The notes under the pieces: generated by a model
What the model saw: the letters and a program-made list of their open reading frames with translations, nothing else
The model's database searches: none
What the model was told of the DNA's origin: nothing
Position numbers and translations under genes: made by a program
Shown: piece after piece, positions 17,541 to 26,761 of the stretch
Numbering within the stretch: the first letter of the stretch is position 1
Layout of the letters: every line of letters starts with the position of its first letter
DNA from: Streptomyces sp. NBC_00289
Lineage (GTDB): Bacteria > Actinomycetota > Actinomycetes > Streptomycetales > Streptomycetaceae
Assembly: GCF_041435115.1 (NCBI RefSeq)
Contig: NZ_CP108046.1
Coordinates: 7,564,001-7,628,000 of the forward strand
Reading direction: 5' to 3'
Length of the DNA stretch: 64,000 bases

Positions 17541-17563
17541 TTGTCAGTGGCGGGTCGTACGGT
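17541..17563 (+). promoter_or_regulatory. PafBC-type DNA-damage promoter of uvrB
   Basis: TTGTCAGTG (17541-17549), 8 bp, TACGGT (17558-17563), 7 nt, then the uvrB ATG at 17571. This is a perfect match to tTGTCRgtg-N8-TAnnnT. The 7-nt distance predicts a leaderless mRNA, and no Shine-Dalgarno is present. Confidence 0.85.
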
Positions 17564-17570
17564 TGATTCC

Positions 17571-19697
17571 ATGCGGCCCGTTTCCCACATCGAACGCACG
17601 GTGGCGCCCTTCGAGGTCGTCAGTCCCTACCAGCCCAGCGGCGACCAGCCGAAGGCCATCGCCGAGCTCGCCCGGCGCATCGAGGCAGGCGAGAAGGACG
17701 TCGTCCTGCTCGGCGCCACCGGCACCGGCAAGTCCGCCACCACGGCGTGGATGATCGAGAAGCTCCAGCGCCCCACCCTCGTGATGGCGCCGAACAAGAC
17801 CCTGGCCGCCCAGCTGGCGAACGAGTTCCGGGAGCTCCTCCCGAACAACGCCGTCGAGTACTTCGTCTCGTACTACGACTACTACCAGCCCGAGGCCTAC
17901 GTCCCCCAGTCGGACACCTACATCGAGAAGGACTCCTCGATCAACGAGGAGGTGGAGCGCCTGCGCCACTCCGCGACCAACTCGCTGCTCACCCGCCGCG
18001 ACGTCATCGTGGTCGCCTCGGTCTCCTGCATCTACGGTCTCGGCACCCCCCAGGAGTACGTGGACCGCATGGTCTCGCTCAAGGTCGGCGAGGAGATCGA
18101 CCGGGACCAGTTGCTGCGCCGCTTCGTCGACATCCAGTACACGCGCAACGACACCGCCTTCAGCCGGGGCACCTTCCGCGTCCGCGGCGACACCATCGAG
18201 ATCTTCCCGGTCTACGAGGAGCTCGCCGTCCGCATCGAGATGTTCGGCGACGAGATCGAGGCCCTGTCCACGCTCCACCCGCTCACCGGCGAGATCATCA
18301 GCGACGACGAGCACCTGTACGTCTTCCCGGCCTCCCACTACGTCGCGGGCCCCGAGCGCCTGGAGCGGGCCGTCAACGACATCGAGAAGGAACTCGGCGA
18401 GCGCCTCGCCGAGATGGAGAAGCAGGGCAAGCTCCTGGAGTCCCAGCGCCTCAGGATGCGCACGACGTACGACCTCGAGATGCTCCGCCAGATCGGCTCC
18501 TGCTCCGGTGTCGAGAACTACTCGATGCACTTCGACGGCCGTTCGCCCGGCTCCCCGCCGAACACCCTGCTCGACTACTTCCCGGACGACTTCCTGCTCG
18601 TCATCGACGAGTCCCACAACACCGTCCCGCAGATCGGCGCCATGTACGAGGGCGACGCCTCCCGCAAGCGCACCCTCGTCGACCACGGCTTCCGGCTGCC
18701 CTCGGCCCTGGACAACCGCCCCCTGAAGTGGGAGGAGTTCCAGCAGCGCGTAGGCCAGACCGTCTACCTGTCGGCCACGCCCGGCAAGTACGAGCTCTCG
18801 CGCGCGGACGGCGCCGTCGAGCAGATCATCCGGCCCACCGGCCTCATCGACCCGGAGGTCGTGGTCAAGCCCACCGAGGGCCAGATCGACGATCTGGTGC
18901 ACGAGATCCGGGAGCGCGTGGAGAAGGACGAACGTGTCCTGGTCACCACGCTCACCAAGAAAATGGCCGAGGACCTCACGGACTACTTCCTGGAACTCGA
19001 CATCCGGGTGCGCTATCTGCACAGCGACGTCGACACCCTGCGCCGCATCGAGCTGCTGCGCGAGCTGCGGTCCGGTGAGTTCGACGTCCTGGTCGGCATC
19101 AACCTCCTCCGCGAGGGCCTCGACCTGCCCGAGGTCTCCCTGGTGGCGATCCTCGACGCCGACAAGGAGGGATTCCTGCGCTCCGGCACCTCCTTGATCC
19201 AGACCATCGGCCGCGCCGCGCGCAACGTCTCCGGTCAGGTCCACATGTACGCCGACAAGATCACCCCGGCGATGGAGAAGGCCATCGAGGAGACCAACCG
19301 CCGCAGGGAGAAGCAGGTCGCGTACAACACGGAGAGGGGCATCGACCCCCAGCCGCTCCGCAAGAAGATCAACGACATCGTCGCGCAGATCGCCCGCGAG
19401 GACGTCGACACGGAACAACTGCTCGGCTCGGGCTACCGCAAGACGAAGGACGGCAAGGGCGCCAAGGCCCCCGTTCCCGCGCTCGGCGGCAAGGCGGCCA
19501 AGAGCAGGGGCAAGGCCAAGGAGACGGTGCCGACCGACCGCCCCGCAGCCGAACTCACCGAGCAGATCGAGGACATGACGGCACGCATGCGCGCCGCCGC
19601 CGCCGACCTGCAGTTCGAGGTCGCCGCCCGGCTGCGTGACGAGGTGCACGAGATGAAGAAGGAGCTTCGCCAGATGAAGGAGGCGGGCCTGGCCTGA
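17571..19697 (+). CDS. uvrB: Excinuclease ABC subunit B
   Basis: 708 residues, normal length. Walker A '[19 protein letters not shown]' is near residue 50. The beta-hairpin region '[40 protein letters not shown]', Walker B '[11 protein letters not shown]', helicase motifs '[10 protein letters not shown]' and '[19 protein letters not shown]', and the C-terminal UVR domain ('[20 protein letters not shown]') are all intact. A Lys/Ala-rich linker (about 610-650) precedes the UVR domain. UvrB verifies damage delivered by UvrA and recruits UvrC. The ATG at 17571 is set by the promoter 7 nt upstream. Confidence 0.97.
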   Translation: MRPVSHIERTVAPFEVVSPYQPSGDQPKAIAELARRIEAGEKDVVLLGATGTGKSATTAWMIEKLQRPTLVMAPNKTLAAQLANEFRELLPNNAVEYFVSYYDYYQPEAYVPQSDTYIEKDSSINEEVERLRHSATNSLLTRRDVIVVASVSCIYGLGTPQEYVDRMVSLKVGEEIDRDQLLRRFVDIQYTRNDTAFSRGTFRVRGDTIEIFPVYEELAVRIEMFGDEIEALSTLHPLTGEIISDDEHLYVFPASHYVAGPERLERAVNDIEKELGERLAEMEKQGKLLESQRLRMRTTYDLEMLRQIGSCSGVENYSMHFDGRSPGSPPNTLLDYFPDDFLLVIDESHNTVPQIGAMYEGDASRKRTLVDHGFRLPSALDNRPLKWEEFQQRVGQTVYLSATPGKYELSRADGAVEQIIRPTGLIDPEVVVKPTEGQIDDLVHEIRERVEKDERVLVTTLTKKMAEDLTDYFLELDIRVRYLHSDVDTLRRIELLRELRSGEFDVLVGINLLREGLDLPEVSLVAILDADKEGFLRSGTSLIQTIGRAARNVSGQVHMYADKITPAMEKAIEETNRRREKQVAYNTERGIDPQPLRKKINDIVAQIAREDVDTEQLLGSGYRKTKDGKGAKAPVPALGGKAAKSRGKAKETVPTDRPAAELTEQIEDMTARMRAAAADLQFEVAARLRDEVHEMKKELRQMKEAGLA

Positions 19698-19789
19698 CCT
19701 CGCCGGGCGGCCCGGCCCACCGGCGGCCAGGTCGCTTTTGCACGCACTGTGTTGCAAGAACGACACAAAGTGTGGACCGGGGTACGGCA

Positions 19790-19812
19790 CTGTCAGTGCC
19801 CCTGCGTAGGGT
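19790..19812 (+). promoter_or_regulatory. Probable PafBC-type promoter upstream of the first terD-like gene
   Basis: CTGTCAGTG (19790-19798), 8 bp, TAGGGT (19807-19812). It differs from tTGTCRgtg-N8-TAnnnT only at the weakly conserved first base. The gene starts 56 nt downstream, the same distance as at uvrA, so the leader is normal. It links the TerD gene to the DNA-damage regulon. Confidence 0.65.
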
Positions 19813-19868
19813 TCTGCTCATCCGTGGACTCCACGGAAACAGGGGACAGTTCGAGAGGGGATCAGCGC

Positions 19869-20447
19869 GTGACCGTCAACATGACCAAGGGTCAGGCCAT
19901 CAGTCTGCAGAAGAGCGACGGGGGCAGCCTGACCGCGGTGCGCATGGGTCTCGGCTGGCAGGCGGCGCCCCGGCGTGGCCTGTTCGGCACGCGCACGCGG
20001 GAGGTCGACCTCGACGCCTCCGCCGTGCTGTTCGCGGACAAGCAGCCCGTCGACGTCGTGTTCTTCCGCCACCTCGTGAGCGACGACGGCTCGGTGCGCC
20101 ACACCGGCGACAACCTGGTCGGCGGCGTCGGCCAGGGCGGCGACGACGAGGCCATCCTCGTGGACCTCCAGCGCATCCCGGTCCACATCGACCAGATCGT
20201 CTTCACCGTGAACAGCTTCACGGGCCAGACCTTCCAGGAAGTGCAGAACGCGTTCTGCCGCCTGGTCGACGAGACCAACGGCCAGGAACTCGCCCGCTAC
20301 ACGCTGGCAGGCGGCGGCGCCTACACGGCTCAGATCATGGCGAAGGTGCACCGCACCGGCCAGGGCTGGACCATGACCGCCCTCGGCACCCCGGCCAACG
20401 GCCGCACCTTCCAGGACCTGATGCCGGCGATCCTGCCGCACCTGTAG
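19869..20447 (+). CDS. TerD-family (calcium-binding/tellurite-resistance) protein
   Basis: 192 residues from a GTG with AGGGG 8 nt upstream (VTVNMTKGQAISL). The TerD fold is well conserved: 'MTKGQAISLQKSDGGSLTAVRMGLGW', 'VDLDASAVLFADKQPVDVVFFRHLVSDDGSVRHTGDNLVGG', 'DDEAILVDLQRIPVHIDQIVFTVNSFTGQTFQEVQNAF', and 'RYTLAGGGAYTAQIMAKV'. Acidic loops of the calcium-binding type are present. Ter proteins are membrane-associated stress components whose biochemical role is unresolved. It carries a damage-type promoter and is followed 67 bp later by a second, fused TerD gene. Confidence 0.92.
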   Translation: MTVNMTKGQAISLQKSDGGSLTAVRMGLGWQAAPRRGLFGTRTREVDLDASAVLFADKQPVDVVFFRHLVSDDGSVRHTGDNLVGGVGQGGDDEAILVDLQRIPVHIDQIVFTVNSFTGQTFQEVQNAFCRLVDETNGQELARYTLAGGGAYTAQIMAKVHRTGQGWTMTALGTPANGRTFQDLMPAILPHL

Positions 20448-20514
20448 GCAGCCCCGTCGGGCGGCACACGACAGCACACACGGCGACACAGTCGACATGG
20501 GGGGGACGAGGGCG

Positions 20515-22596
20515 ATGACGGCCGAGCTGGTGCGGGGGCAGAACCACCCGCTCTCCCAGGTCCGCCTCGAGATCCGGATCTCGGCCGGCACACCGATCGT
20601 GGCCGGAGCCACTCTCGGCGACGAGCAGGGCAGGGTCCACGGCGCCGGGTGGGTCGCCCATCCGGGCGCTCCCACCCTGCAGGGGCTCGAGGTCTCCAAG
20701 CAGGCCGCGTCCGACCACCGCCTCGCGGTGGACCTGGACGCCATGCCGGAGGCCGTGCATCGGATCAGCGTGCTGCTCGCCCTGCCGGTCGCGAGTGCCG
20801 GAGGCCCGGTCCGCTTCGGCTCCGTCGCCGCCCCGTTCATCGCGGTCACCGGCCTCGACGGCACCCAGGTCGCCAGTTACACCGTCACCGGCCTGGAGGC
20901 CGAGTCGGCCGTCGTCGCCCTGGAGCTCTACCGCCGTCAGGGCGCCTGGAAGGTGCGCGCGGTCGGCCAGGGCTACGCAGGCGGCCTGTCCGAACTCCTC
21001 ACCGACCAGGGTCTGCCGCAGGCCCGCCAACTCGCCGACAGCATCAACGAGGCCGTGGCCCAGGGCCTGGCCCGCTCGTTCCCACCACCCCCACCGCGTA
21101 CGGCGGACGCCGACCGCTCCCGGCAGCCGGCCGCACCGGCGCCGGGCCCGGACCAGAGCGGCCCCGCGTCCCACGGTGCCTCGGCCCCCCAGGGCGTCAC
21201 GGGCTCCGTGCAGCCGCAGCCGACGGGCCACTACGGCCCCCAGGCCCCGCACGCCGGTGGGCGGACTCCCGATGGCCCGGACCAGTCCGCGCCACTGCCG
21301 ACGCACCCGGGCGGAACGGGAGCGGGGGACCCCGCGGCCGTCAGCCGGCCGTCCGCACCCACCGCGGACACCGGCCCGATCAGCTACAGCCACCCCCGGC
21401 GGCAGAACGCCGCCCCGCCACCGCCCCCGCCCACCGCGCCTCCCACTCCGCCGGGACAGCCCGCGCGTCCCGTCGCCGGGGACGCCACCGGGTGGTCCAT
21501 GGAGGAACGGCTCTACAACCAGGTGTGGGGCATGTTCGAGGACCTGGCCCGGACGGCGGCCGCGTTCCGCAGCGCCGTCGACTTCGCCGACTCGCGCATG
21601 GAGAAGGAGCTCGACCAGGTCCTGTCCGACCCGCGCAGCCGGATCGGCGGCCAGGGCGATGCCGCACGCGAGGCGGCCCGCGCCAAGCGTGCCCAGCTCG
21701 TCGACCAGGCACAGGCCGCCCTCGACCGTGACCTCGCGCAGCTGACCGCCGAGGCCGAGGTGGTCGAGCCCGCGCTGCCGCCGGCGTACGCGCGCTGGGA
21801 CAACCCCGTCTGGCACGGCTACCGCGTGCCGATGGAGACTCCCATGGCCCTGCGGGTGGGTGACCTGCACCTGCCGGAGGCCCCCGAGCTGCGTGTCCCC
21901 GTGCTGGTCCGTCTCCCTCTGGAGCGCGGCCTGTGGATCGACAGCGGCCGCGCCGACTCGCTCGACGGCTCGTTCACCGACTCCCACGAACTGCGGCGCC
22001 TCGCACTGGACACCGCGGTGGCACACGCGGCCCGGCTGCTCGCCGTCCATCCGGCGGGCGATTTCAGCGTGCATGTCATCGACGCCGCCGGCTCGGGGGC
22101 GCAGGCCCTCGCACCGCTCGTGCAGAGCGGCGTGCTCGCGGCTCCGCCCGCCGTCGGCGCCGCCGGTGTGGCGGACGTCCTGGCCCGGCTCACTCAGCGC
22201 GTCGACCTGGTGCAGATGGCGGTGCGCGGCGGTGCGGCCGACTCGCTCCCGCCCGGCGTCGACACCTCCGAGCAGCTGCTGATCGTCAACGACTTCCCGC
22301 ACGGTTTCGACGACCGGGCCGTGACCCAGTTGCGCTACCTCGCGGACGAGGGACCGGCCGTCGGCGTCCATCTGATGATGGTGGCCGACCGTGAGGAGGC
22401 CGCCGGCTACGGGCCGTTGCTCGATCCGCTGTGGCGTTCGCTCCTGCGACTCACGCCGGTGCCCGACGACCACCTCGCCGACCCGTGGGTCGGGCACGCG
22501 TGGACGTACGAACCCTCGCTCGTGCCGCCCGGCAGCCAGGTTCTCCAGCAGGTGCTCACCCAGGTCGCGGCGGCCCGCCGCTCGTGGAACAGATGA
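20515..22596 (+). CDS. TerD domain fused to a degenerate FtsK/SpoIIIE-like NTPase region
   Basis: About 693 residues. An N-terminal TerD domain (about 1-185, 'MTAELVRGQNHPLSQVRLEIRIS' context) is followed by a Pro/Gly-rich linker (about 190-315), a helical segment ('MEERLYNQVWGMFEDLARTAAAFR') and a C-terminal region (about 420-690) resembling an FtsK/HerA-type domain. There, 'ELRVPVLVRLPLERGLWIDSG' stands where a Walker A should be, and 'QLLIVNDFPHGFDD' looks like a Walker B. The P-loop lysine is missing, so ATPase activity is doubtful. The ATG at 20515 is preferred over 20497 because of spacing to the G-rich SD. It probably works with the adjacent TerD and TerC proteins in a membrane stress complex. 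Confidence 0.82.
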   Translation: MTAELVRGQNHPLSQVRLEIRISAGTPIVAGATLGDEQGRVHGAGWVAHPGAPTLQGLEVSKQAASDHRLAVDLDAMPEAVHRISVLLALPVASAGGPVRFGSVAAPFIAVTGLDGTQVASYTVTGLEAESAVVALELYRRQGAWKVRAVGQGYAGGLSELLTDQGLPQARQLADSINEAVAQGLARSFPPPPPRTADADRSRQPAAPAPGPDQSGPASHGASAPQGVTGSVQPQPTGHYGPQAPHAGGRTPDGPDQSAPLPTHPGGTGAGDPAAVSRPSAPTADTGPISYSHPRRQNAAPPPPPPTAPPTPPGQPARPVAGDATGWSMEERLYNQVWGMFEDLARTAAAFRSAVDFADSRMEKELDQVLSDPRSRIGGQGDAAREAARAKRAQLVDQAQAALDRDLAQLTAEAEVVEPALPPAYARWDNPVWHGYRVPMETPMALRVGDLHLPEAPELRVPVLVRLPLERGLWIDSGRADSLDGSFTDSHELRRLALDTAVAHAARLLAVHPAGDFSVHVIDAAGSGAQALAPLVQSGVLAAPPAVGAAGVADVLARLTQRVDLVQMAVRGGAADSLPPGVDTSEQLLIVNDFPHGFDDRAVTQLRYLADEGPAVGVHLMMVADREEAAGYGPLLDPLWRSLLRLTPVPDDHLADPWVGHAWTYEPSLVPPGSQVLQQVLTQVAAARRSWNR

Positions 22597-22705
22597 CCGT
22601 GTCCGCCCTCCATCAAGGACACGTAAAGCCGTCTGACCTGCGAACTTGGTCTTTGTTTTACTAAACCCTTTACCTTTCCTTGGTGATTGGGGTACTGTTT
22701 TTCCC

Positions 22706-22875
22706 ACGGAGGGGAGTACTCCCTGTCTGTGCGGCGTACCCGTCAATACGGATCAGGCCAGATCCCGGGGCGTCGGCCCGTGGACTTCGGACGCGTCATC
22801 CGCGCCCGTGGTCCGGGGTGGAAGAGACCTCCGGCAGCGACGACGCTGACATTTGCCGTTACGTACTGCCGGAGG
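22706..22875 (+). ncRNA. yybP-ykoY-type (Mn2+) riboswitch controlling terC translation
   Basis: The conserved 5' element GGAGGGGAGTA (22708-22718) and 3' element GAGACCTCC (22824-22832) bracket the aptamer. GGAGG (22708-22712) pairs with CCTCC (22828-22832) to form P1. The segment 22828-22837 (CCTCCGGCAG) is also a perfect 10-nt complement of 22866-22875 (CTGCCGGAGG), which contains the terC Shine-Dalgarno. P1 formation and SD sequestration are therefore mutually exclusive. Binding of Mn2+ should stabilise P1 and free the SD. TerC-family genes are established partners of this riboswitch class. Confidence 0.85.
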
Positions 22876-22879
22876 CGCA

Positions 22880-23881
22880 GTGAATGTTTCCCTGAACCTG
22901 TGGGTCCTGACCATCGTGGGCTTGGCGGCCCTGATCGCGGTCGACTTCTTCATCGGCCGTAAGCCGCATGACGTGTCCATCAAGGAAGCCGGAATCTGGA
23001 CGGTCGTCTGGATCGCCCTCGCCGGGCTCTTCGGGCTCGGCCTGCTCCTCTTCGGAGGCGGTCAGCCCGCCGGAGAGTTCTTCGCCGGCTTCATCACCGA
23101 GAAGTCGCTGAGCGTCGACAACCTCTTCGTCTTCGTCCTGATCATGGCGAAGTTCGCCGTGCCCTCGCAGTACCAGCAGCGGGTGCTCCTGGTCGGCGTG
23201 CTCATAGCCCTCGTGCTCCGGGCGATCTTCATCGCCGCCGGAGCCGCGATCCTCGCCAGCTTCGCGTGGGTGTTCTACCTCTTCGGCGCCTTCCTGATCT
23301 GGACCGCCTGGAAGCTCATCCAGGAGGCCCGGGCCGACGACGAAGACGAGGAGTTCGAGGAGAACAAGCTGCTCAAGGCCGCCGAGCGGCGCTTCGGAGT
23401 GGCCGACCGCTACCACGGCACCAAGCTGTGGATCCAGCAGAACGGCAAGCGGGTCATGACCCCGATGCTGGTCGTGATGCTCGCCATCGGCACCACCGAC
23501 GTGCTCTTCGCGCTCGACTCGATCCCGGCGATCTTCGGTCTGACGCAGGACCCGTACATCGTCTTCACGGCCAACGCGTTCGCGCTGATGGGCCTGAGGC
23601 AGCTGTACTTCCTCATCGGCGGCCTGCTCAGGAAGCTGGTCCACCTCAGCTACGGCCTGTCGGTCATCCTCGGCTTCATCGGCATCAAGCTGGTGCTGCA
23701 CGCACTCCACGAGTCCGGGGTCCATGTTCCGGAGATCAGCATTCCGGTCTCGCTCGGCGTGATCTGCGGGATCCTGGTCATCACCACCATCACCAGCCTC
23801 ATGGCCTCCAAGAAACAGGCGGCGGCCGAGGCGGCACAGGCGCAGGGCGACGGCTCCCCGAAGGACAGCGTCGGGGCCTGA
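22880..23881 (+). CDS. TerC-family integral membrane protein, probable Mn2+ exporter
   Basis: About 333 residues from a GTG at 22880 just after GGAGG. It has about nine transmembrane helices. Family motifs include 'FFAGFITEKSLSVDNLFVFVLIMAKFAVP' with the acidic pair in the first conserved helix, 'TPMLVVMLAIGTTDVLFALDSIPAIFGLTQDPYIVFTANAFALMGLRQLYF', and 'LVHLSYGLSVILGFIGIKLVLHA'. TerC proteins export Mn2+ or load it onto exoenzymes. The Mn2+ riboswitch directly upstream supports a manganese role over tellurite. A short charged cytoplasmic tail ends the protein. Confidence 0.92.
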   Translation: MNVSLNLWVLTIVGLAALIAVDFFIGRKPHDVSIKEAGIWTVVWIALAGLFGLGLLLFGGGQPAGEFFAGFITEKSLSVDNLFVFVLIMAKFAVPSQYQQRVLLVGVLIALVLRAIFIAAGAAILASFAWVFYLFGAFLIWTAWKLIQEARADDEDEEFEENKLLKAAERRFGVADRYHGTKLWIQQNGKRVMTPMLVVMLAIGTTDVLFALDSIPAIFGLTQDPYIVFTANAFALMGLRQLYFLIGGLLRKLVHLSYGLSVILGFIGIKLVLHALHESGVHVPEISIPVSLGVICGILVITTITSLMASKKQAAAEAAQAQGDGSPKDSVGA

Positions 23882-24028
23882 CCGTTTCGGCCCCAGGGCC
23901 GACGACCACCGGGAGCGGGGCTCGGCGAAACAGCCGGCCACCGCTCCCGGTGCCGTCCCGCACAGGGTCGCACCGTGGAGCTCCCGCATCGGAATGCGGG
24001 GTCCGTGCGGGTCTGCGACGATCGCTGC

Positions 24029-25129
24029 ATGATCGCTCGGCTCGGGACGCTCACGACGCGGTGGACGTCCCTCGTGCCGGTGGTCGCCGTCCTGCTGCTG
24101 GTCTTCACGTGGGGGCGCGATCTCCCCGGCGCGGTCGTCGCGCTGGTGACGCTGGTCCTCGCCGGAGCCGTTCTGGCCGCCGTGCACCACGCCGAGGTCA
24201 TCGCCCACCGGGTCGGCGAGCCCTTCGGCTCCCTGGTTCTCGCCGTCGCCGTCACGGTCATCGAGGTCGCGCTCATCGTCACCTTGATGGTGGACGGCGG
24301 CGACAAGAGTTCCACCCTGGCCAGGGACACGGTCTTCGCAGCGGTGATGATCACCTGCAACGGCATCGTGGGCCTCAGCCTCCTCGTCGCCTCCCTGCGC
24401 CACGGCACGGCCGTCTTCAACCCCGAGGGCACCGGCGCCGCCCTCGCGACCGTCGCCACCCTCGCCACGCTCAGCCTGGTGCTGCCCACCTTCACCACCA
24501 GCAAGCCCGGGCCCGAGTTCTCCACGACGCAGCTCACCTTCGCCGCACTGTCCTCGCTCATCCTGTACGGCCTCTTCGTGGCGACCCAGACCGTACGGCA
24601 CCGCGACTACTTCCTGCCGATCACCCGCCAGGGCGAGGTGATCAGCGCGGACCGACACGCCGACGTACCGCCCGCCCGCGCCGCACTGATCAGTCTGGGC
24701 CTGCTGGGGCTGGCCCTGATCGGCGTGGTCGGCCTGGCCAAGGGGGTCTCGCCCACCATCGAGTCCGGTGTGGAGGCCGCCGGCCTGCCTCAAGCCGTCG
24801 TCGGTGTGATCATCGCCCTGCTGGTGCTGCTCCCCGAGACGATCGCGGCGCTGCGCTCCGCCCGCCGGGACCGGGTGCAGACCAGCCTGAACCTCGCGCT
24901 CGGCTCGGCCATGGCCAGCATCGGACTGACCATCCCCGCGGTGGCCCTGGCGTCCGTCTGGCTCTCCGGTCCGCTCGTTCTCGGCCTCGGGGCGACCTAT
25001 ACGGTGCTGCTCGCCCTGACCGTGGTGGTCAGTTCACTGACGGTGGTGCCGGGCCGGGCCACGCCGTTGCAGGGCGGGGTCCATCTGGTGCTGTTCGCGG
25101 CGTACCTGGAACTCGCGGTCAATCCGTAG
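24029..25129 (+). CDS. Calcium/proton antiporter, ChaA/CaCA family
   Basis: 366 residues starting MIARLGTLTTRW, with about 11 hydrophobic helices. The two inverted CaCA repeats are clear: alpha-1 'HHAEVIAHRVGEPFGSLVLAVAVTVIEVALIVTLM', and alpha-2 'VIIALLVLLPETIAALRSARRDRVQTSLNLALGSAMASIGLTIP'. The acidic and Asn/Ser ion-coordinating positions are present. It exchanges cytoplasmic Ca2+ (or Na+/K+) for protons. It lies 148 bp after terC, which may extend a divalent-cation theme. It appears to have its own promoter, with no SD evident before the ATG. Confidence 0.88.
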   Translation: MIARLGTLTTRWTSLVPVVAVLLLVFTWGRDLPGAVVALVTLVLAGAVLAAVHHAEVIAHRVGEPFGSLVLAVAVTVIEVALIVTLMVDGGDKSSTLARDTVFAAVMITCNGIVGLSLLVASLRHGTAVFNPEGTGAALATVATLATLSLVLPTFTTSKPGPEFSTTQLTFAALSSLILYGLFVATQTVRHRDYFLPITRQGEVISADRHADVPPARAALISLGLLGLALIGVVGLAKGVSPTIESGVEAAGLPQAVVGVIIALLVLLPETIAALRSARRDRVQTSLNLALGSAMASIGLTIPAVALASVWLSGPLVLGLGATYTVLLALTVVVSSLTVVPGRATPLQGGVHLVLFAAYLELAVNP

Positions 25130-25205
25130 GTTCGAGCAGCAGCGCCTCCGCAGGCTCCGAGCGACAGTGCCCCGTCAGTGGCGCGAAACAGGCGGCGCAA
25201 CCGCT

Positions 25206-25223
25206 TGCGTAAACGCTTACGCA
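25206..25223. promoter_or_regulatory. LacI-operator-like palindrome between convergent genes
   Basis: TGCGTAA-ACGC-TTACGCA, a 7-bp stem with a 4-nt loop. It contains the LacI-family core AAnCGnTT and shares GCGTAAACGCTT with the larger palindrome at 41842-41873. Its position between convergent 3' ends fits a terminator better than a promoter operator. Confidence 0.4.
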
Positions 25224-25301
25224 CCACCCGCGACCGCACTCGCAACACTCAACCTTCCACCCCAACCCACGACACGCCTCCGCAGCACACGACCCGCGTC
25301 C

Positions 25302-26612
25302 TCACCCGGTGGCCGGTTCGGTCGCCGCTACCCCCACCGTCGCCGGACGCGTCTCGGGCAGCAGCGCGAAGCAGCCCAGGCTGAGCAGCGCCATCCCCGT
25401 GAGATACGCGCCCACACCCCAGGGCACCCGGCCACCCCGCTCGGCGAGCGCGGTCGCGACGATCGGTGTGAGCGCGCCTCCGAGGACCCCGCCGAGGTTG
25501 TAGCCCACCGCGGCGCCCGTGCACCGGATCCGCGGCTCGTACAACTCCGGCAGATAGGCGGCGATCACGGCGAACATCGTCACGAACGCGAGCAGCGCGC
25601 CCAGGAAACCGACGAACATCAGCAGGGGGGAGCCCGTCGCGAGCAGCGCCACCATGGGGAACATCCAGGCCGCGGCCGCCGCACATCCGGCCAGGCACAT
25701 GGGTCGCCGTCCGTAGCGGTCGCCCAGGAGGGCGGCCAGCGGTGTGAGCGAACCCTTCACCACGACCGCCGCCATGATGCACGTCAGCATGACGGCACGA
25801 CTGACCCCGAGCCGTTCCGTCCCATAGGCGAGGGACCAGGTCGTCACGGCGTAGAAGACCGCGTACCCGACCGAGAGCGCGCCGGCGGTCAGCAGGAGGA
25901 GCCGCCAGTGGTCGCGCGCGACCTCGGCGAGGGGCACGCGCGCGTGGTCGTCGATCTCCAGGAAGCGCGGGCTCTCGGCGAGCGACGAGCGCAGCCACAA
26001 CCCGACCGCGGCCAGTACCCCCGCGGCCCAGAACGGCACCCGCCATCCCCACTGCGCGAACTGTGCCTCGGACAGCGTCGCCGACAGCGCCAGCACCACG
26101 CCGTTGGCGAGCACGAAGCCCACTGCGGGTCCGACCTGGGGAAAGCTCGACCACAGAGCACGCCGCTCGGCCGGCGCGTGCTCCGCGACGAGGAGGACGG
26201 CCCCGCCCCACTCCCCGCCGAGCCCGAGGCCCTGCAGAAAACGCAGGACCAGGAGCAGCACGGGGGCGGCGACACCGATCGTGTCGTACGTCGGTACGCA
26301 GCCGACGGCGACCGTCGAGGCGCCGGTCAGCAGCAGCGAGGCGACGAGAACCGGCCGCCGCCCCCGCCGGTCCCCGATGTGCCCGAACAGGGCCGACCCC
26401 AGCGGCCGGGCGACGAAGCCCACGCCGAACGTCCCGAACGCGGCCAGCGTGGCCGCCACCGGCGAGAACGTCGGGAAGAACAGTGGCCCCAGGACCAGTG
26501 CCGCGGCGGTGCCGTAGACGAAGAAGTCGTAGAACTCGATGGCCGTCCCGACGAGGGAGGCGGCCGCGAGGCGCGGCATGGAGGGGGCCCTTACGGTGCG
26601 TACGGCGTGCAT
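25302..26612 (-). CDS. MFS transporter, metabolite:H+ symporter (MHS) type
   Basis: 436 residues, 12 predicted membrane helices. MHS features: 'SLVGTAIEFYDFFVYGTAAALV' in TM1, the first cytoplasmic loop 'HIGDRRGRRPVLVASLLL', 'FLQGLGLGGEWGGAVLLVAEHAP', and the second-half loop 'LGDRYGRRPM'. Relatives carry shikimate, proline/betaine or alpha-ketoglutarate; substrate is not predictable. Translation may instead begin at the Met 11 codons in (MPRLAAASLVG). It is divergent from aroQ, and some MHS members transport shikimate, but this link is only suggestive. Confidence 0.88.
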   Translation of the reverse strand: MHAVRTVRAPSMPRLAAASLVGTAIEFYDFFVYGTAAALVLGPLFFPTFSPVAATLAAFGTFGVGFVARPLGSALFGHIGDRRGRRPVLVASLLLTGASTVAVGCVPTYDTIGVAAPVLLLVLRFLQGLGLGGEWGGAVLLVAEHAPAERRALWSSFPQVGPAVGFVLANGVVLALSATLSEAQFAQWGWRVPFWAAGVLAAVGLWLRSSLAESPRFLEIDDHARVPLAEVARDHWRLLLLTAGALSVGYAVFYAVTTWSLAYGTERLGVSRAVMLTCIMAAVVVKGSLTPLAALLGDRYGRRPMCLAGCAAAAAWMFPMVALLATGSPLLMFVGFLGALLAFVTMFAVIAAYLPELYEPRIRCTGAAVGYNLGGVLGGALTPIVATALAERGGRVPWGVGAYLTGMALLSLGCFALLPETRPATVGVAATEPATG

Positions 26613-26761
26613 GCCGCGTCAACTACCCACGGTGATCGGCGGTTACGGGGGCGCGCGGTGGCGAAGGGCGGTCGTACGAGACCGTGATAGACCGGGACCG
26701 AGCAACGGTCGTCAACCGGCCGCCCAGCTCGAACGACACGTCCGAACGGACCGGAGGAACC

